Part shown: positions 1-8,628 of the stretch, in pieces
Layout: every line of letters starts with the position of its first letter
Numbering within the stretch: the first letter of the stretch is position 1
Origin: an uncultured Pseudovibrio sp.
GTDB taxonomy: Bacteria > Pseudomonadota > Alphaproteobacteria > Rhizobiales > Stappiaceae
Assembly (NCBI GenBank): GCA_947496145.1
Contig: CANMBS010000021.1
Location: 27,158-91,157, forward strand
Length of the DNA: 64,000 nucleotides
Direction: 5' to 3'
Notes under the pieces: generated by a model
Told to the model about the DNA's origin: nothing
The model's input: the letters and a program-made list of their open reading frames with translations, nothing else
Database searches by the model: none
Position numbers and translations under genes: made by a program

Positions 1-1
1 T

Positions 2-898
2 GCGAGTCTTGCAAAGAAGATGGGCTTCAAAGGCTACGACTGGAAAGACTCCAACGAAGTGCTTGAAGAAGCTGCCCGCTTCTCCCGTGGCAGCCGTAAA
101 GACTTCTTTATGCTGAAGGTTGCTGCACAGAAGGAAGGTAAGACACTTCACGAGAAGTTTGCTGAGTTCGGTACTGACGGTATTCAGGGGCCGGTTGTCA
201 TGCTTGAAGACGGCACCCTTCAGGGGACCAAGCGTCTGCATGACACCACCCGTGAACTGTCTGCGACTGGTCCAAGTGGTTCCAACCGCTACAACAAGAA
301 GCTCACTCACTTCAACTCTCAGACTGGTAAGTGTAACATCCAGAAGAGCCCGTGGAGCCTGTTCTCCGATTATTGGGCATGGATGAAGCCTAAGGATGAT
401 GAGCTTTGGGTGACTTCTGGTCGTATCAATGAGCGTTGGCAGTCTGGTTATGATGACCGCCGTCGTCCTTACATCGTGCAGCGCTGGCCTGAAAACTGGG
501 TTGAAATCCACCCGGATGATGCCAAAGAACGCGGCATTGAGAACGGTGACTATGTGATGCTTTACTCTGACCGTATTCCGGTTCAGACAGACACCACAGT
601 TGGTATTGAAGGCGATGACTTCACTTTCACAAAGCTGATGGAAGAAGGTCACATTGAGCTGACTGAAGCAGCGGTGACTGCGGTTGCAATCGTGACCCCG
701 GCGCTGAAGAAGGGCATGCTTTACATGGACTTCCTGCACACTGCACAGCCAGCGAACGCTCTGTCTGGCCGCGTGGTGGACTGGATCAGTGGTAACTATA
801 ACTACAAGATGGGTGTTGGTCGCATCAAGAAGATCGGCACTTCTCCCTATAAGGATAGTTTCCGGTCTATGTCTTTCGCACGTCGTGATATTGCATAA
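2..898 (+). CDS. Molybdopterin oxidoreductase large subunit, AioA/IdrA-like (C-terminal part)
   Basis: The frame is open from the window edge, so about 298 C-terminal residues of a larger catalytic subunit are visible. They resemble the C-terminal region of arsenite oxidase large subunit (AioA) and its relative iodate reductase IdrA, both DMSO-reductase superfamily enzymes binding bis-molybdopterin. Shared landmarks recalled from AioA are a GRINERWQSGYDD block (AioA has a GRNNEVWQ-type block), a following IHPDDAKERGIENGD block (molydopterin-dinucleotide-binding fold) and a terminal SFRSMSFARR motif. An extra stretch near residues 205-240 lengthens this copy relative to AioA as I remember it. 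The redox substrate cannot be decided without the N-terminal half and the small subunit, which would lie upstream. A terminator follows directly, so this is the last gene of its transcript. Confidence 0.6.
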   Translation, partial: ASLAKKMGFKGYDWKDSNEVLEEAARFSRGSRKDFFMLKVAAQKEGKTLHEKFAEFGTDGIQGPVVMLEDGTLQGTKRLHDTTRELSATGPSGSNRYNKKLTHFNSQTGKCNIQKSPWSLFSDYWAWMKPKDDELWVTSGRINERWQSGYDDRRRPYIVQRWPENWVEIHPDDAKERGIENGDYVMLYSDRIPVQTDTTVGIEGDDFTFTKLMEEGHIELTEAAVTAVAIVTPALKKGMLYMDFLHTAQPANALSGRVVDWISGNYNYKMGVGRIKKIGTSPYKDSFRSMSFARRDIA

Positions 899-908
899 TG
901 CATTCAGG

Positions 909-940
909 AGCTGGCGGGGCAATCTCGCCAGTTCTCTTTC
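909..940 (+). terminator. Rho-independent terminator after the molybdoenzyme gene
   Basis: CTGGCG (911-916) pairs with CGCCAG (926-931) around a 9-base loop and is followed by the T-rich run TTCTCTTTCC. It lies 10-40 bases after the stop codon, separating the molybdoenzyme from the HEAT-repeat gene. Confidence 0.6.
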
Positions 941-1025
941 CACTTGTGCTTTTGAGTTGCGTAATCCCGAGCCATAAATACCCTGTCCGCTTTTCAGGGA
1001 TGCGCGTGAGGAGAAGAGTTCAGGA

Positions 1026-3392
1026 ATGGCAGTTTCCAGCAGACATTTGGACCAGAATTTTGTGATTGAGCAGGGCGAAGCCACCCAGAAACTCGTCGCG
1101 CTTCTGAGTGAGTTGCTTGCAAATGGTGAAGAACGTGAGAAATGCTTGTCCGCTCAGATTCTTGGAAAGTTTGGCAGTCCGGCGGCTCAGGCGGCGCTTG
1201 TTGAAGCGCTGCGTGATGAAGATGAAGATGTGCGCAGTGATGTGATTGATGCGCTCATTTACGCTGGGCAAGAGTTGGATACGGATGTTCTGCTCTGGAG
1301 CTTGCAGAATGATCCTGTATTGGAAGTCAAGCTTGCCGCTATTGAAGGGTTGGCGAAGACTGGCGGTGATGTTGCTGTTGAGTTACTGAGGAAACTTGCA
1401 ATAGATCGCAGTGAAGAGGACGTTGTCTGGGACGGTTATGGCGCGGAATGGGATGACTGGCTGGATGTTCAACGCAAGGCCATTCTGGCTCTTGGCAGGC
1501 TGAAGCAAGAATCTGCTGCTGCATCCTTGCTGGACGCGGCACGTGATCCGTTTGGTCAGGAAGTCTGGCCAGAGGTGACTATGGCGCTTGCTGAGATGGG
1601 CGTTGCTGGCTTGCTGGAACTTGCGGAACTTGCTGGCGATCCTTCGGTTCGGGTGCGGGAGCATACGGCGCGGGCGCTGCTGCCATCTGAGGATGGACGT
1701 GCTCATGACATTTTAAAAGTTTTGTTTGCGGATGCTGATCATGATGTGCGTGTTGCGGCGGCGGAAGTGTTGATGGCACGGGGTGAGGAAGCTGATCTTG
1801 CTGTTCTCCTTGCCGATAGCGAACCACAGATGCGCCGGTTGGCGTTGAAGGCATCTGGTGATCTGTCATATTCCACACTTGCTAAGGTAGCCTTTGAAGA
1901 TGAGGAAGACACGCTTCGTGTGATGGCGCTTGAGAGGATTGCGGATGGTGAGGTTACAAAGCCTGAAGCTCTGATTGAGCGGGTTGAGCGCTCGTTGCGC
2001 AGCGCCAGTGATGCGTTCGTGGCGGCGCTTGTGCCTGTGCTTGCGAAGGTTGGTTCTGAAGAGGCTGACGGGCTGCTTGCAGAAATCGCGCAGCACCGGA
2101 CTGCTGATGAAGTTCTGAAGGCTTTTATTGTGTTGCATGGTGATAAGCCGAGTGTTGAAGGTCTGGCGGTGTTACTGGAGCAAGTGACAAGTGCTGAGCA
2201 GGAGCTTCGTCTTGCTGCGCTTAACTCTCTTGCTAAACTGGCAGAAGGCACTGGTGATATTGCTGATAATGCAGCGGTGCAGCTGGCCTGGGCTGTGTCT
2301 GGCAAATTGATGCCACAAGCGCATGAACAGGACATGCTTGACATTGCAAAAGAGAAAGACCTGTCTGGCCCTGATAACAACGGTAAGGGGGAAGGCAAGC
2401 AACCGCGTGTCCAGATTGACCGTGAAGGCAATGTGATTGAACCTGCGACGCCTGAGGAACTTACGACTGAAGGGATCGATGGTGCAGAAGAACCTGTCGT
2501 CGAAGATCTGGTTGCAAAGATAACAGCCAGTGCGCAGGAACATGTTGCAGATGAGATTCCCGAAGGGGCTATTGAGCGCGTGGAAGACCTGCCAGACAAC
2601 GTGGTTGCTTTCCCCGGCTCGACGCTCGGGGCTATCCTGAATACGGATAAGGACCTTGAAACGCTGGCTGAAGAGCCTGTTGAGCTTGGCAATAAGGATA
2701 TGCACTTCCTTGAGCTTGCCAATGAGCATATTGAGAAAAAGCGTGTGGTACCGGGCCGTCCTGAAGACCCTGCGCTGGATATCCGTCTGCTGGCCCTGCG
2801 CATTTGTGGGGATGCGAAACGGCCTGAGTTGATAGAGGCGCTGGTGACTGCGCTGTCTGATCGTGAAATGCAAGTTCGGTTTGCAGCAAGCCAGAGCCTT
2901 GTTCATCTGGTGGACAATGGCCTGAAGCTTTCTGAGGTGTTGATTGGACGTATTCTTGCGTTGCCACCTGAGAACGATGTTGCTGTGCGAGCTATGCGCG
3001 TGGAGCTTCTGGGAACCTCCGAAAAGCCGGAGGCTGAGGAGGTGGTGAAGGCTGCCTTAAAGGATAAAACGGAAGCTGTGGCTGCATCTGCCCTGCGAGT
3101 TTTAGCAGGAAAACTTAAAACTAACATGGATGTGCGTAGCTATCTCAAGAGTTCACGTCGTCGCTTGCGTCTGGCTGCGCTGGAACTGGTGGGGACTGCT
3201 GCTGATATAACTGCACTGGATGATATCTTCGAAGCGGCGCAGATGGAAAATGGGGTTCTGGTTCCCGGAGCAGCAACGTGTTTGCGCTGTTACTCTCAGG
3301 AAAAAGTTCTGGGTGCAATGGAACGCTGGCTGGACGGTGAGTTGTCTCGCAAGCTTGTTGCTCTTGAGGTGCTCAATAAGTATGTGGCTTGA
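1026..3392 (+). CDS. HEAT-repeat protein, two solenoid blocks
   Basis: This 788-residue protein has no signal peptide or membrane segment, so it is probably cytoplasmic. Residues about 20-430 are tandem helical HEAT (PBS-lyase-like) repeats with recurring patterns such as LRDEDEDVRSDVIDAL and DPSVRVREHTARAL. Residues about 440-590 form an acidic, low-complexity linker, and about 595-788 hold a second HEAT block. HEAT solenoids act as protein-protein scaffolds or maturation factors; no catalytic motif is seen. A purine-rich GAGGAGAAGAG lies upstream of the ATG. Its position right after the AioA-like gene invites a role in assembling that metalloenzyme, but a terminator lies between them and the link is an inference. 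Confidence 0.7.
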   Translation: MAVSSRHLDQNFVIEQGEATQKLVALLSELLANGEEREKCLSAQILGKFGSPAAQAALVEALRDEDEDVRSDVIDALIYAGQELDTDVLLWSLQNDPVLEVKLAAIEGLAKTGGDVAVELLRKLAIDRSEEDVVWDGYGAEWDDWLDVQRKAILALGRLKQESAAASLLDAARDPFGQEVWPEVTMALAEMGVAGLLELAELAGDPSVRVREHTARALLPSEDGRAHDILKVLFADADHDVRVAAAEVLMARGEEADLAVLLADSEPQMRRLALKASGDLSYSTLAKVAFEDEEDTLRVMALERIADGEVTKPEALIERVERSLRSASDAFVAALVPVLAKVGSEEADGLLAEIAQHRTADEVLKAFIVLHGDKPSVEGLAVLLEQVTSAEQELRLAALNSLAKLAEGTGDIADNAAVQLAWAVSGKLMPQAHEQDMLDIAKEKDLSGPDNNGKGEGKQPRVQIDREGNVIEPATPEELTTEGIDGAEEPVVEDLVAKITASAQEHVADEIPEGAIERVEDLPDNVVAFPGSTLGAILNTDKDLETLAEEPVELGNKDMHFLELANEHIEKKRVVPGRPEDPALDIRLLALRICGDAKRPELIEALVTALSDREMQVRFAASQSLVHLVDNGLKLSEVLIGRILALPPENDVAVRAMRVELLGTSEKPEAEEVVKAALKDKTEAVAASALRVLAGKLKTNMDVRSYLKSSRRRLRLAALELVGTAADITALDDIFEAAQMENGVLVPGAATCLRCYSQEKVLGAMERWLDGELSRKLVALEVLNKYVA

Positions 3393-3471
3393 GATTTCAG
3401 GCTGTAAACGACTTGAGGTGAGAGCTTGATATGGGCATTGGTGTTTATCTGGTGCTGATTTAGTTGTAAGG

Positions 3472-3505
3472 AAACCTGTCAGCTGATGCTGGCAGGTTTT
3501 CTTTA
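3472..3505 (+). terminator. Rho-independent terminator after the HEAT gene
   Basis: AAACCTGTCAGC (3472-3483) and GCTGGCAGGTTT (3488-3499) form a 12-bp stem with one G-T pair and a TGAT loop, followed by TTTCTTTAT. A possible ATG at 3486 sits in the loop, which is why the next gene is started at 3519. Confidence 0.85.
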
Positions 3506-3518
3506 TGAGGGCGACGTT

Positions 3519-4484
3519 ATGCAATCAAAGACACTTTCAACGGGCTACAAGATGCCAATGCTTGGTCTGGGGACCGTCAATTTTGGTGAAGGTAAAACCT
3601 ATCCCGCGCTTCGTAGTGCCCTGAAAGTCGGATACCGTCATATCGATTGTGCAATGATGTATGACAATGAAGCGGAAATCGGTCAGGCCATCGCAGATGC
3701 GATCAAGGAAGATGGCATTAAGCGGGAAGAGCTGTTTATTACGTCCAAGTTGTGGAATTGCTATCACAAGCCGAAGGATGTGCGGGGTGCGCTAGAGAAG
3801 TCGCTTGCCGATTTGCAGTTGGATTACCTTGACCTCTACCTCATGCACTGGCCTGTGGCGCTCAGGGAAGGTGTGCTGAAACCGACAAGCGCAGAAGACT
3901 ACTATTCGCTGGCTGAAGTTCCCCTGATGGATACATGGCGGGCGCTGGAAGAGTGTTTTGATGACGGGCTGGCCAATTCGATTGGCGTTTCAAACTTCAG
4001 CACGCAAAAGCTGGAGGACCTGATTATGAAAGCGCGTGTTGCGCCTGCTGTTAATCAGGTAGAATTACATCCGTTTCTTCAGCAAAATGAACTGCGCTCC
4101 TATTGCCTGCACAACAACATTGCCCTGACGGCTTATTCTCCACTCGGGCGCGGTATTCCTGAAGGGCTAACAGAAGAGCAGAAGCTGGAAGTTGTTCTGG
4201 CTCATCCTATGATTGAGAAGATCGCAGACAGGCATGGGGCAACCACATCGCAAGTGGTGCTGAAATGGGCAATTCAGAATGGTATTATTGTTGTGCCCAA
4301 ATCAGGCAGCGCCGAGCGGCAAGCACAGAACCTTGCTGCACTGGAGGTTGATCTGGATGAGCACGATATGTCTTTGATCGCGCATCTGAATAAGAACCAT
4401 CGTTTTATTCCCGGAAGTGACTATTTCCGGGCCGGTAGTCCCTACACCTGGGAAAACCTCTGGGATGAACCTCGCCCGGAGTAA
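3519..4484 (+). CDS. Aldo/keto reductase (AKR superfamily)
   Basis: A 321-residue NADPH-dependent carbonyl reductase of the (beta/alpha)8 AKR fold. The catalytic tetrad falls at textbook positions: Asp43 and Tyr48 (HIDCAMMYDNEAEIG), Lys77 (ITSKLW) and His110 (LYLMHWP). The cofactor-phosphate loop IVVPKSGSAERQAQN is near the C-terminus. The start at 3519 is chosen because GAGGGCG precedes it and because an upstream in-frame ATG lies inside a terminator hairpin. It resembles the AKR1-like aldehyde/aldose reductases; the natural substrate is unknown. It runs convergently into the LacI-type regulator, whose gene ends 8 bases away, so joint regulation is not implied. Confidence 0.85.
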   Translation: MQSKTLSTGYKMPMLGLGTVNFGEGKTYPALRSALKVGYRHIDCAMMYDNEAEIGQAIADAIKEDGIKREELFITSKLWNCYHKPKDVRGALEKSLADLQLDYLDLYLMHWPVALREGVLKPTSAEDYYSLAEVPLMDTWRALEECFDDGLANSIGVSNFSTQKLEDLIMKARVAPAVNQVELHPFLQQNELRSYCLHNNIALTAYSPLGRGIPEGLTEEQKLEVVLAHPMIEKIADRHGATTSQVVLKWAIQNGIIVVPKSGSAERQAQNLAALEVDLDEHDMSLIAHLNKNHRFIPGSDYFRAGSPYTWENLWDEPRPE

Positions 4485-4491
4485 TTGCAGG

Positions 4492-5514
4492 TTACATTGT
4501 GAAGCTGGAGGAGGCACGCACGAGCAAAAGGGGTTCAATCCATTGTGTTGCTGGTGGTGCCTTGTCTCCTTCAAGCCGACGAATAAGCAGGTTGGCGACG
4601 TCTTTGCCAATGGCTCCTGAGTATCCTTCGACTGAGGTGAGGGCAGGTGTCCATGCTTCGCTTTCCGGCAGATTGTCAAAGCCAACCAGCGCCAGATCTT
4701 CGCCGATCACACGACCAGCCTTTTTCAGTTCTGCTGCTGCACCCACTGAGACAAGGTCGTTGTGGCAGACAAGTGCTGAGAACTCTATGTGAGTGGCAAG
4801 CATCTCCAGAGCGTTTTTCCGTCCGCATTCCCGGGTATAACCGCAAAACCGTACGTGGATGTCGCTTTTGGGGATACCAGCTGCTTTCAGTGTTTCGGAG
4901 AAACCGCGCTCGCGTTCGCGTCCGGGGGTGGTCTCGCGCAGGCCAGCAATCATTGCAAATTTGCGATGCCCTTGCTCTAAAAGATGTTCTGTAGCGAGTT
5001 GGGCTGCCTGATAATGGTCAGAGCCGATATAATCGAGCGCTAGACCCTCAATTTTTCGACTAAATGTGATAACCGGAATACCACGGGTTATCGCGATGTC
5101 AAAATCACCACGGGTGGTGCCCACGCTTGGACAGATTACAATTCCTGCAACTCCATGCCCAATCACTTCCTCCATCATTGCTCGTTGGCGTTTGGGGTCA
5201 TCGCTGACATTTGCGACGACTGGCAAGTATCCGTGCTCAGACAGTACCGCTTCCAATGCGTTGCAAAACTCTGCAAAGAGAGGAACGGAAATATCCGGGA
5301 TGAGCACTCCAATGAGGCGAGAGCGTCCTGATCGAAGCTTTGCAGCATTATAATCTCTTACAAAGCCAAGCTCCTGCATCGCCTTCTTGACGCGGACTTT
5401 GGTTTCTTCGGACATACGACCAGTGTCGTTCAGAGTATTTGATACTGTCGCAACGGAAACGCCTGCTGCTTTCGCAATGTCAGACACAGTAATTTTCGAC
5501 TTTTTTAGAGACAT
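4492..5514 (-). CDS. LacI-family transcriptional regulator
   Basis: A 340-residue repressor. The N-terminal lambda-like helix-turn-helix reads ITVSDIAKAAGVSVATVSNT (about residues 8-27), followed by the hinge-helix region NAAKLRSGRSRLIGVLIPD and a type-1 periplasmic-binding-like ligand domain to the end (VGFDNLPESEAWTPALTSVE is typical of the C-lobe). Such proteins usually sense sugars. No transporter or sugar operon is adjacent: the gene is convergent with the aldo/keto reductase and followed upstream by a 1-kb gap, so its targets are unknown. A central-CG palindrome about 125 bp upstream may be an autoregulatory operator. Confidence 0.9.
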   Translation of the reverse strand: MSLKKSKITVSDIAKAAGVSVATVSNTLNDTGRMSEETKVRVKKAMQELGFVRDYNAAKLRSGRSRLIGVLIPDISVPLFAEFCNALEAVLSEHGYLPVVANVSDDPKRQRAMMEEVIGHGVAGIVICPSVGTTRGDFDIAITRGIPVITFSRKIEGLALDYIGSDHYQAAQLATEHLLEQGHRKFAMIAGLRETTPGRERERGFSETLKAAGIPKSDIHVRFCGYTRECGRKNALEMLATHIEFSALVCHNDLVSVGAAAELKKAGRVIGEDLALVGFDNLPESEAWTPALTSVEGYSGAIGKDVANLLIRRLEGDKAPPATQWIEPLLLVRASSSFTM

Positions 5515-5637
5515 GAAATTGCTTTATGAATAATCTAAGTTAAGTCCATGTCCGATGATAACATCAGTGTCCCCTAAAGTGTGTTATATTTTTGTTTTGT
5601 ATATATAAATCTAGTACATTTGCATGGATCATATATA

Positions 5638-5651
5638 ATTAAACGGTTAAT
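5638..5651. promoter_or_regulatory. Candidate LacI-family operator
   Basis: ATTAAACGGTTAAT is an imperfect palindrome (12 of 14 positions symmetric) centred on CG, the usual architecture of LacI-family sites. It lies upstream of the LacI-type gene. Assignment is by form and position only. Confidence 0.35.
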
Positions 5652-6134
5652 TGCCTCTCTTTCTACATCGCATGATGAATATTTTTCAACTTTTGTGAGT
5701 GAGTGACTTTGGATGTATATGTGGGTGGATTGTGGATGTGTTTTGCATATGGATACCTGACGTTAAGGTCAGTCCGTTGGTATCATTAGGTTCTGCAGGA
5801 AACAGCCGGAAAGTGCTTTTGCGCCGTGGTTAAATCTCAAATGCAGAGATCAAAAGTTGAGTGCCTGCAAATGACTGATTTCAGCCAAATTCTGTCACTT
5901 AATGAGGGAAAGCTATTGTTAGAATACTGATATACACAATATTTAAATTGTGTGAGTAATTTTTAGCGACTGGCCTGATAAAGGTGATTCATCAGTCGAC
6001 TTACGTGTCTGTGAAATACAAATGCTCTGTTGGAAGAATGCTGGTAAATCGACCAGTAAAGACGCGCATTTATGCGGCTTTGTCACCTACTTTACCTGAT
6101 GGCTATAAACAGCCCTTTCAAAAGTGCTTTATTG

Positions 6135-6248
6135 TTATGAGTAGGTGAAGATCAGATAAAAGCACGCAACCAGCACACCCGCAACGACTATCGTGCCGCA
6201 GAAGTCCGAGGCTGCACATTGAACAGTTTTGATAGGAATACGACGCAT
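6135..6248 (-). CDS. Possible 37-residue single-span membrane peptide
   Basis: A short frame encodes a basic N-terminus (MRRIPIKTVQ), then about 20 hydrophobic residues (TIVVAGVLVACFYLIF) and a short tail FTYS. A G-rich run GGGGGG followed by TAATACA precedes the ATG and could serve as a ribosome binding site. The charge pattern suits an inner-membrane peptide with the N-terminus inside. No family is recognised and a chance frame cannot be excluded. Confidence 0.35.
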   Translation of the reverse strand: MRRIPIKTVQCAASDFCGTIVVAGVLVACFYLIFTYS

Positions 6249-6543
6249 TGTATTACCCCCCAAACCTCACAGAGCTGAGTTACCTCTTGCAGATATATTA
6301 GTGATGTGTGCTGCGAAGGGCCAGACTACATAATGTCGCAGTAAGGTTATGGAACATAGTTGTCCGGTTAATGCTACTTCTCATAAGCAATTGTTTTTAA
6401 ATGGTAAAACTTAATCATATTTTGCTTTGTGAGTGCTTGTTTGAGCATAGGGTAGCAAGCTTGTTAGCTTAGGCTGGCTGTTGTAAGTTAATAGCAATCC
6501 AACGCTGCAAAGAGCAAATAACAATAAAAACGGAGAGCGCACG

Positions 6544-7236
6544 GTGGCCCGTCCAGCAAATCTTTCAAACGCTGTCTATGACAAGATGAAGGAAGCTGTC
6601 GATTCTGGTGAGTTTCCTGAAGGTCTTAAGCTGCCCACGGAGAATGCACTTTGTGAGCGATACAGTGTTTCCCGCCCTGTGGTTCGCGGCGCGATGGAGC
6701 GCTTGCGGAGGGAAGGGTACATTAAAACTGTTCGCGGGTCCGGTAGCTTTGTAATCAAAGAGCATGTTACGCCGACACCGTTTGCTCCGGCTTTGGGCGA
6801 ATTTGCCATTTCTGGTATTGGTGATGTCATCCAATGTCAGGAAGCACGGATGGTGTTTGAAGGGGAAATGGCAGCACTTGCAGCAGAACGCTGGACCAAT
6901 AAGGAAATGGAGGAGATGGATGCAGCCCTGGCGCAAATACATGCTGCCGGGCTGGATTCTGTAAGCACAGTTGATGGTGATATGCGTTTCCATACGGCTG
7001 TTATACAAGGGGCGAAGAACGATTACGCCTCTGCCTTGTTTGAGCTGATGAAACCGCAAATCCTTGTTGGAATGAACATGAGCAAAGGGCTATACCCGTT
7101 GCTGCCTGAGTTTGCTCACCGCCATGGCATTGAGGAACATAAGGCCATTCTGGATGCCATCAGAGCGCGTGATCCAGAAGGTGCACGACGCGAAATGCGC
7201 AACCACATCGGGTTCTTTGGTGATCAGTTCAAGTAG
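6544..7236 (+). CDS. GntR-family regulator, FadR (FCD) subfamily
   Basis: A 230-residue regulator starting at GTG, with GGAG upstream. Residues about 5-72 form the GntR winged helix (LPTENALCERYSVSRPVVRGAMERL region), and about 90-225 form an FCD ligand/metal domain with the helical segments expected (EARMVFEGEMAALAAERW; FHTAVIQGAKN; HKAILDAIRARDPEGAR). FadR-type regulators bind TGGT-N(1-3)-ACCA operators and commonly control sugar-acid or organic-acid catabolism. Two such operators lie between the neighbouring kinase and aminopeptidase genes, so this protein is the likely controller of that divergent pair. A bidirectional-looking terminator separates it from the kinase gene, which is convergent. 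Confidence 0.9.
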   Translation: MARPANLSNAVYDKMKEAVDSGEFPEGLKLPTENALCERYSVSRPVVRGAMERLRREGYIKTVRGSGSFVIKEHVTPTPFAPALGEFAISGIGDVIQCQEARMVFEGEMAALAAERWTNKEMEEMDAALAQIHAAGLDSVSTVDGDMRFHTAVIQGAKNDYASALFELMKPQILVGMNMSKGLYPLLPEFAHRHGIEEHKAILDAIRARDPEGARREMRNHIGFFGDQFK

Positions 7237-7256
7237 ATGAACTTATTATGAAAAGA

Positions 7257-7288
7257 GCGCGTCACCATCAGCGACGCGCCATTTTTTT
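7257..7288 (+). terminator. Terminator between the gntR-type and kinase genes
   Basis: GCGCGTC (7257-7263) pairs with GACGCGC (7273-7279) around a 9-base loop, followed by seven T residues. It ends the GntR transcript; the reverse strand lacks an equally good U-run (only TTTT across 7251-7254), though it may also slow the convergent transcript. Confidence 0.8.
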
Positions 7289-7302
7289 AATCTGAGGCAA
7301 GC

Positions 7303-8241
7303 TTACAGAACGCCGCGTTCCTTCATAAATGCTTTAACCTGATCAGTCGTTGGCAAAGGCGCGACAGCACCGTAGCCCTGTGTGGTTAGTGCTGCGGCTG
7401 CATTGGCGTATTTCAGGCTGTCCTCTAAAGACGTGCCAGCAACAACCTGAGAGAAGAATGCGCCGGAGAAACAATCGCCTGCGCCAGTTGCGTCAATGGC
7501 TTCAACAGGATTGCCAGCAACCCGCTCGCGCTCGGTTTGCGTTGCGTACATTGCGCCTTCCTTGCCAAGCTTTAGAATAACATTCTTAGAGCCAAGGTTC
7601 AGGTAGAAGTCGCAGATTTTGTCTGGGTCAGACAAACCAGTCAGCAATTCAGCTTCATCAACGCTTGGCATAATGAAGTCTACAAGACGTGCGGTTTCGT
7701 GGATGACGCCGCGAGCGCGATTCAGGTCCCACAGTTTCAGGCGCAGATTGGTGTCGAATGAGGTGAGCGTACCGCCTTCTCTGGCGATCTCGATAGCTTT
7801 GAAGACGCTGTCGCAAGAGCTGGTTGAGATGGCTTGTGTGATTGCTGTGACGTGTAAGAGTTTTGCTGCGCGAATTGCATCTGCTGGCAGTTGGTCTGGT
7901 GTGATCTGTGAGGCGGCAGAGCCTTTGCGTGCAAAGCTGAAGTGGTGTCCGTTTTCATCATGGGAGATGAAGTAGATGCCCGTTGGTGCATTAAAGTTGC
8001 GTTCAACGAGGTGTGTCTGCACGCCTTCTTTTTCCCAAAGGTCGATGAACTTATTTCCGAAAACGTCGTCGCCCAGATGAGTTAGCATGGCAACGCTTGC
8101 CCCCTGCCGCGCTGCGCAACAGGCGAAGTTTGAAGCGTCGCCGCCAAAACCAGACAAATAGTCTGGTCCTTCCCCCTTGTAATCCTTAACCTGATTGAAT
8201 TCGAACAATGGCTCCCCAAAGCTGATGATTTCTGCGGTCAT
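7303..8241 (-). CDS. kdgK: PfkB-family carbohydrate kinase, probably 2-keto-3-deoxygluconate kinase
   Basis: A 312-residue ribokinase-fold enzyme. The N-terminal part has the substrate motif GFGGDASNFACCAARQG and the C-terminal signature DATGAGDCFSGAFF carries the catalytic Asp and anion hole. This combination is closest in my memory to KdgK-type enzymes that phosphorylate 2-keto-3-deoxygluconate for the Entner-Doudoroff/uronate route, but fructokinase is possible. The start at 8241 is chosen for GAGGAC 4-9 bases upstream; a longer frame adds a poor Cys-rich leader. It is divergent from the aminopeptidase gene with two GntR-type operators between them. Confidence 0.8.
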   Translation of the reverse strand: MTAEIISFGEPLFEFNQVKDYKGEGPDYLSGFGGDASNFACCAARQGASVAMLTHLGDDVFGNKFIDLWEKEGVQTHLVERNFNAPTGIYFISHDENGHHFSFARKGSAASQITPDQLPADAIRAAKLLHVTAITQAISTSSCDSVFKAIEIAREGGTLTSFDTNLRLKLWDLNRARGVIHETARLVDFIMPSVDEAELLTGLSDPDKICDFYLNLGSKNVILKLGKEGAMYATQTERERVAGNPVEAIDATGAGDCFSGAFFSQVVAGTSLEDSLKYANAAAALTTQGYGAVAPLPTTDQVKAFMKERGVL

Positions 8242-8355
8242 TTTGTCCTCATTGTTCAAGGTGTAACAGCAAGCACATGTCATCCGTCGTCAGCGCCCCG
8301 CTGCCTGCCCAGTTTATCGAGCGAGGGATGCCGGTCTGGTTCATGTGTGATGGTT

Positions 8356-8370
8356 AATTGGTGAACCATT
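8356..8370. promoter_or_regulatory. GntR/FadR-type operator 1
   Basis: AATTGGTGAACCATT contains TGGT-GA-ACCA, the dyad preferred by FadR-subfamily GntR proteins. It lies 115 bp upstream of the kinase start and is near-symmetric. Confidence 0.6.
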
Positions 8371-8492
8371 TTCCGATATTTCAGAGAATTAAGCAACTGC
8401 CTGCTTGCTCATTTTTGCGCCAAATTTCTTGATTTTGCTTGTAAAGTTATGAGTATTCTCCCGGGGAGTGATTTGAGTTATCTTGCTTAATT

Positions 8493-8508
8493 AATTGGTT
8501 GACCAATT
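8493..8508. promoter_or_regulatory. GntR/FadR-type operator 2
   Basis: AATTGGT-TG-ACCAATT is a perfect 7-bp dyad with a 2-bp centre, the same half-site and spacing as the site 137 bp away. It lies about 120 bp upstream of the aminopeptidase start. Paired sites in one divergent promoter region suggest cooperative or looping control of both transcripts. Confidence 0.7.
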
Positions 8509-8628
8509 TGTGAAGATTGTCGGTTTTACGCAGGATACTGTTAATCGTTGGGCGAAGATGTTTGCAATTTGTGTCTGGAATGGGACTGATACCTGCAAGG
8601 CAATTGTGCTGGTGTGCCAGAGGTTGGA

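Larger units (their letters stand above)
5515..6543. other. Long AT-rich intergenic region between lacI-type and gntR-type genes
   Basis: About 1 kb with no long open frame. It contains a candidate LacI-type operator (5638-5651), a small hairpin where CTGAC and GTCAG flank GTTAAG near 5758-5775, a 7-bp inverted repeat CACCTAC/GTAGGTG (6089-6095 and 6141-6147) and one possible 37-residue membrane peptide on the minus strand. Nothing else was recognised. Confidence 0.5.

Noticed and set aside
1739..2803. 354-codon open frame antisense to the HEAT-repeat gene
   Set aside because: Ser/Arg-rich by-product of the repeated codons; the HEAT pattern on the plus strand is clear.
3486..3518. Upstream start for the aldo/keto reductase
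   Set aside because: This ATG lies in the loop of a terminator hairpin; ATG 3519 has its own ribosome binding site and gives exact catalytic residue numbering.
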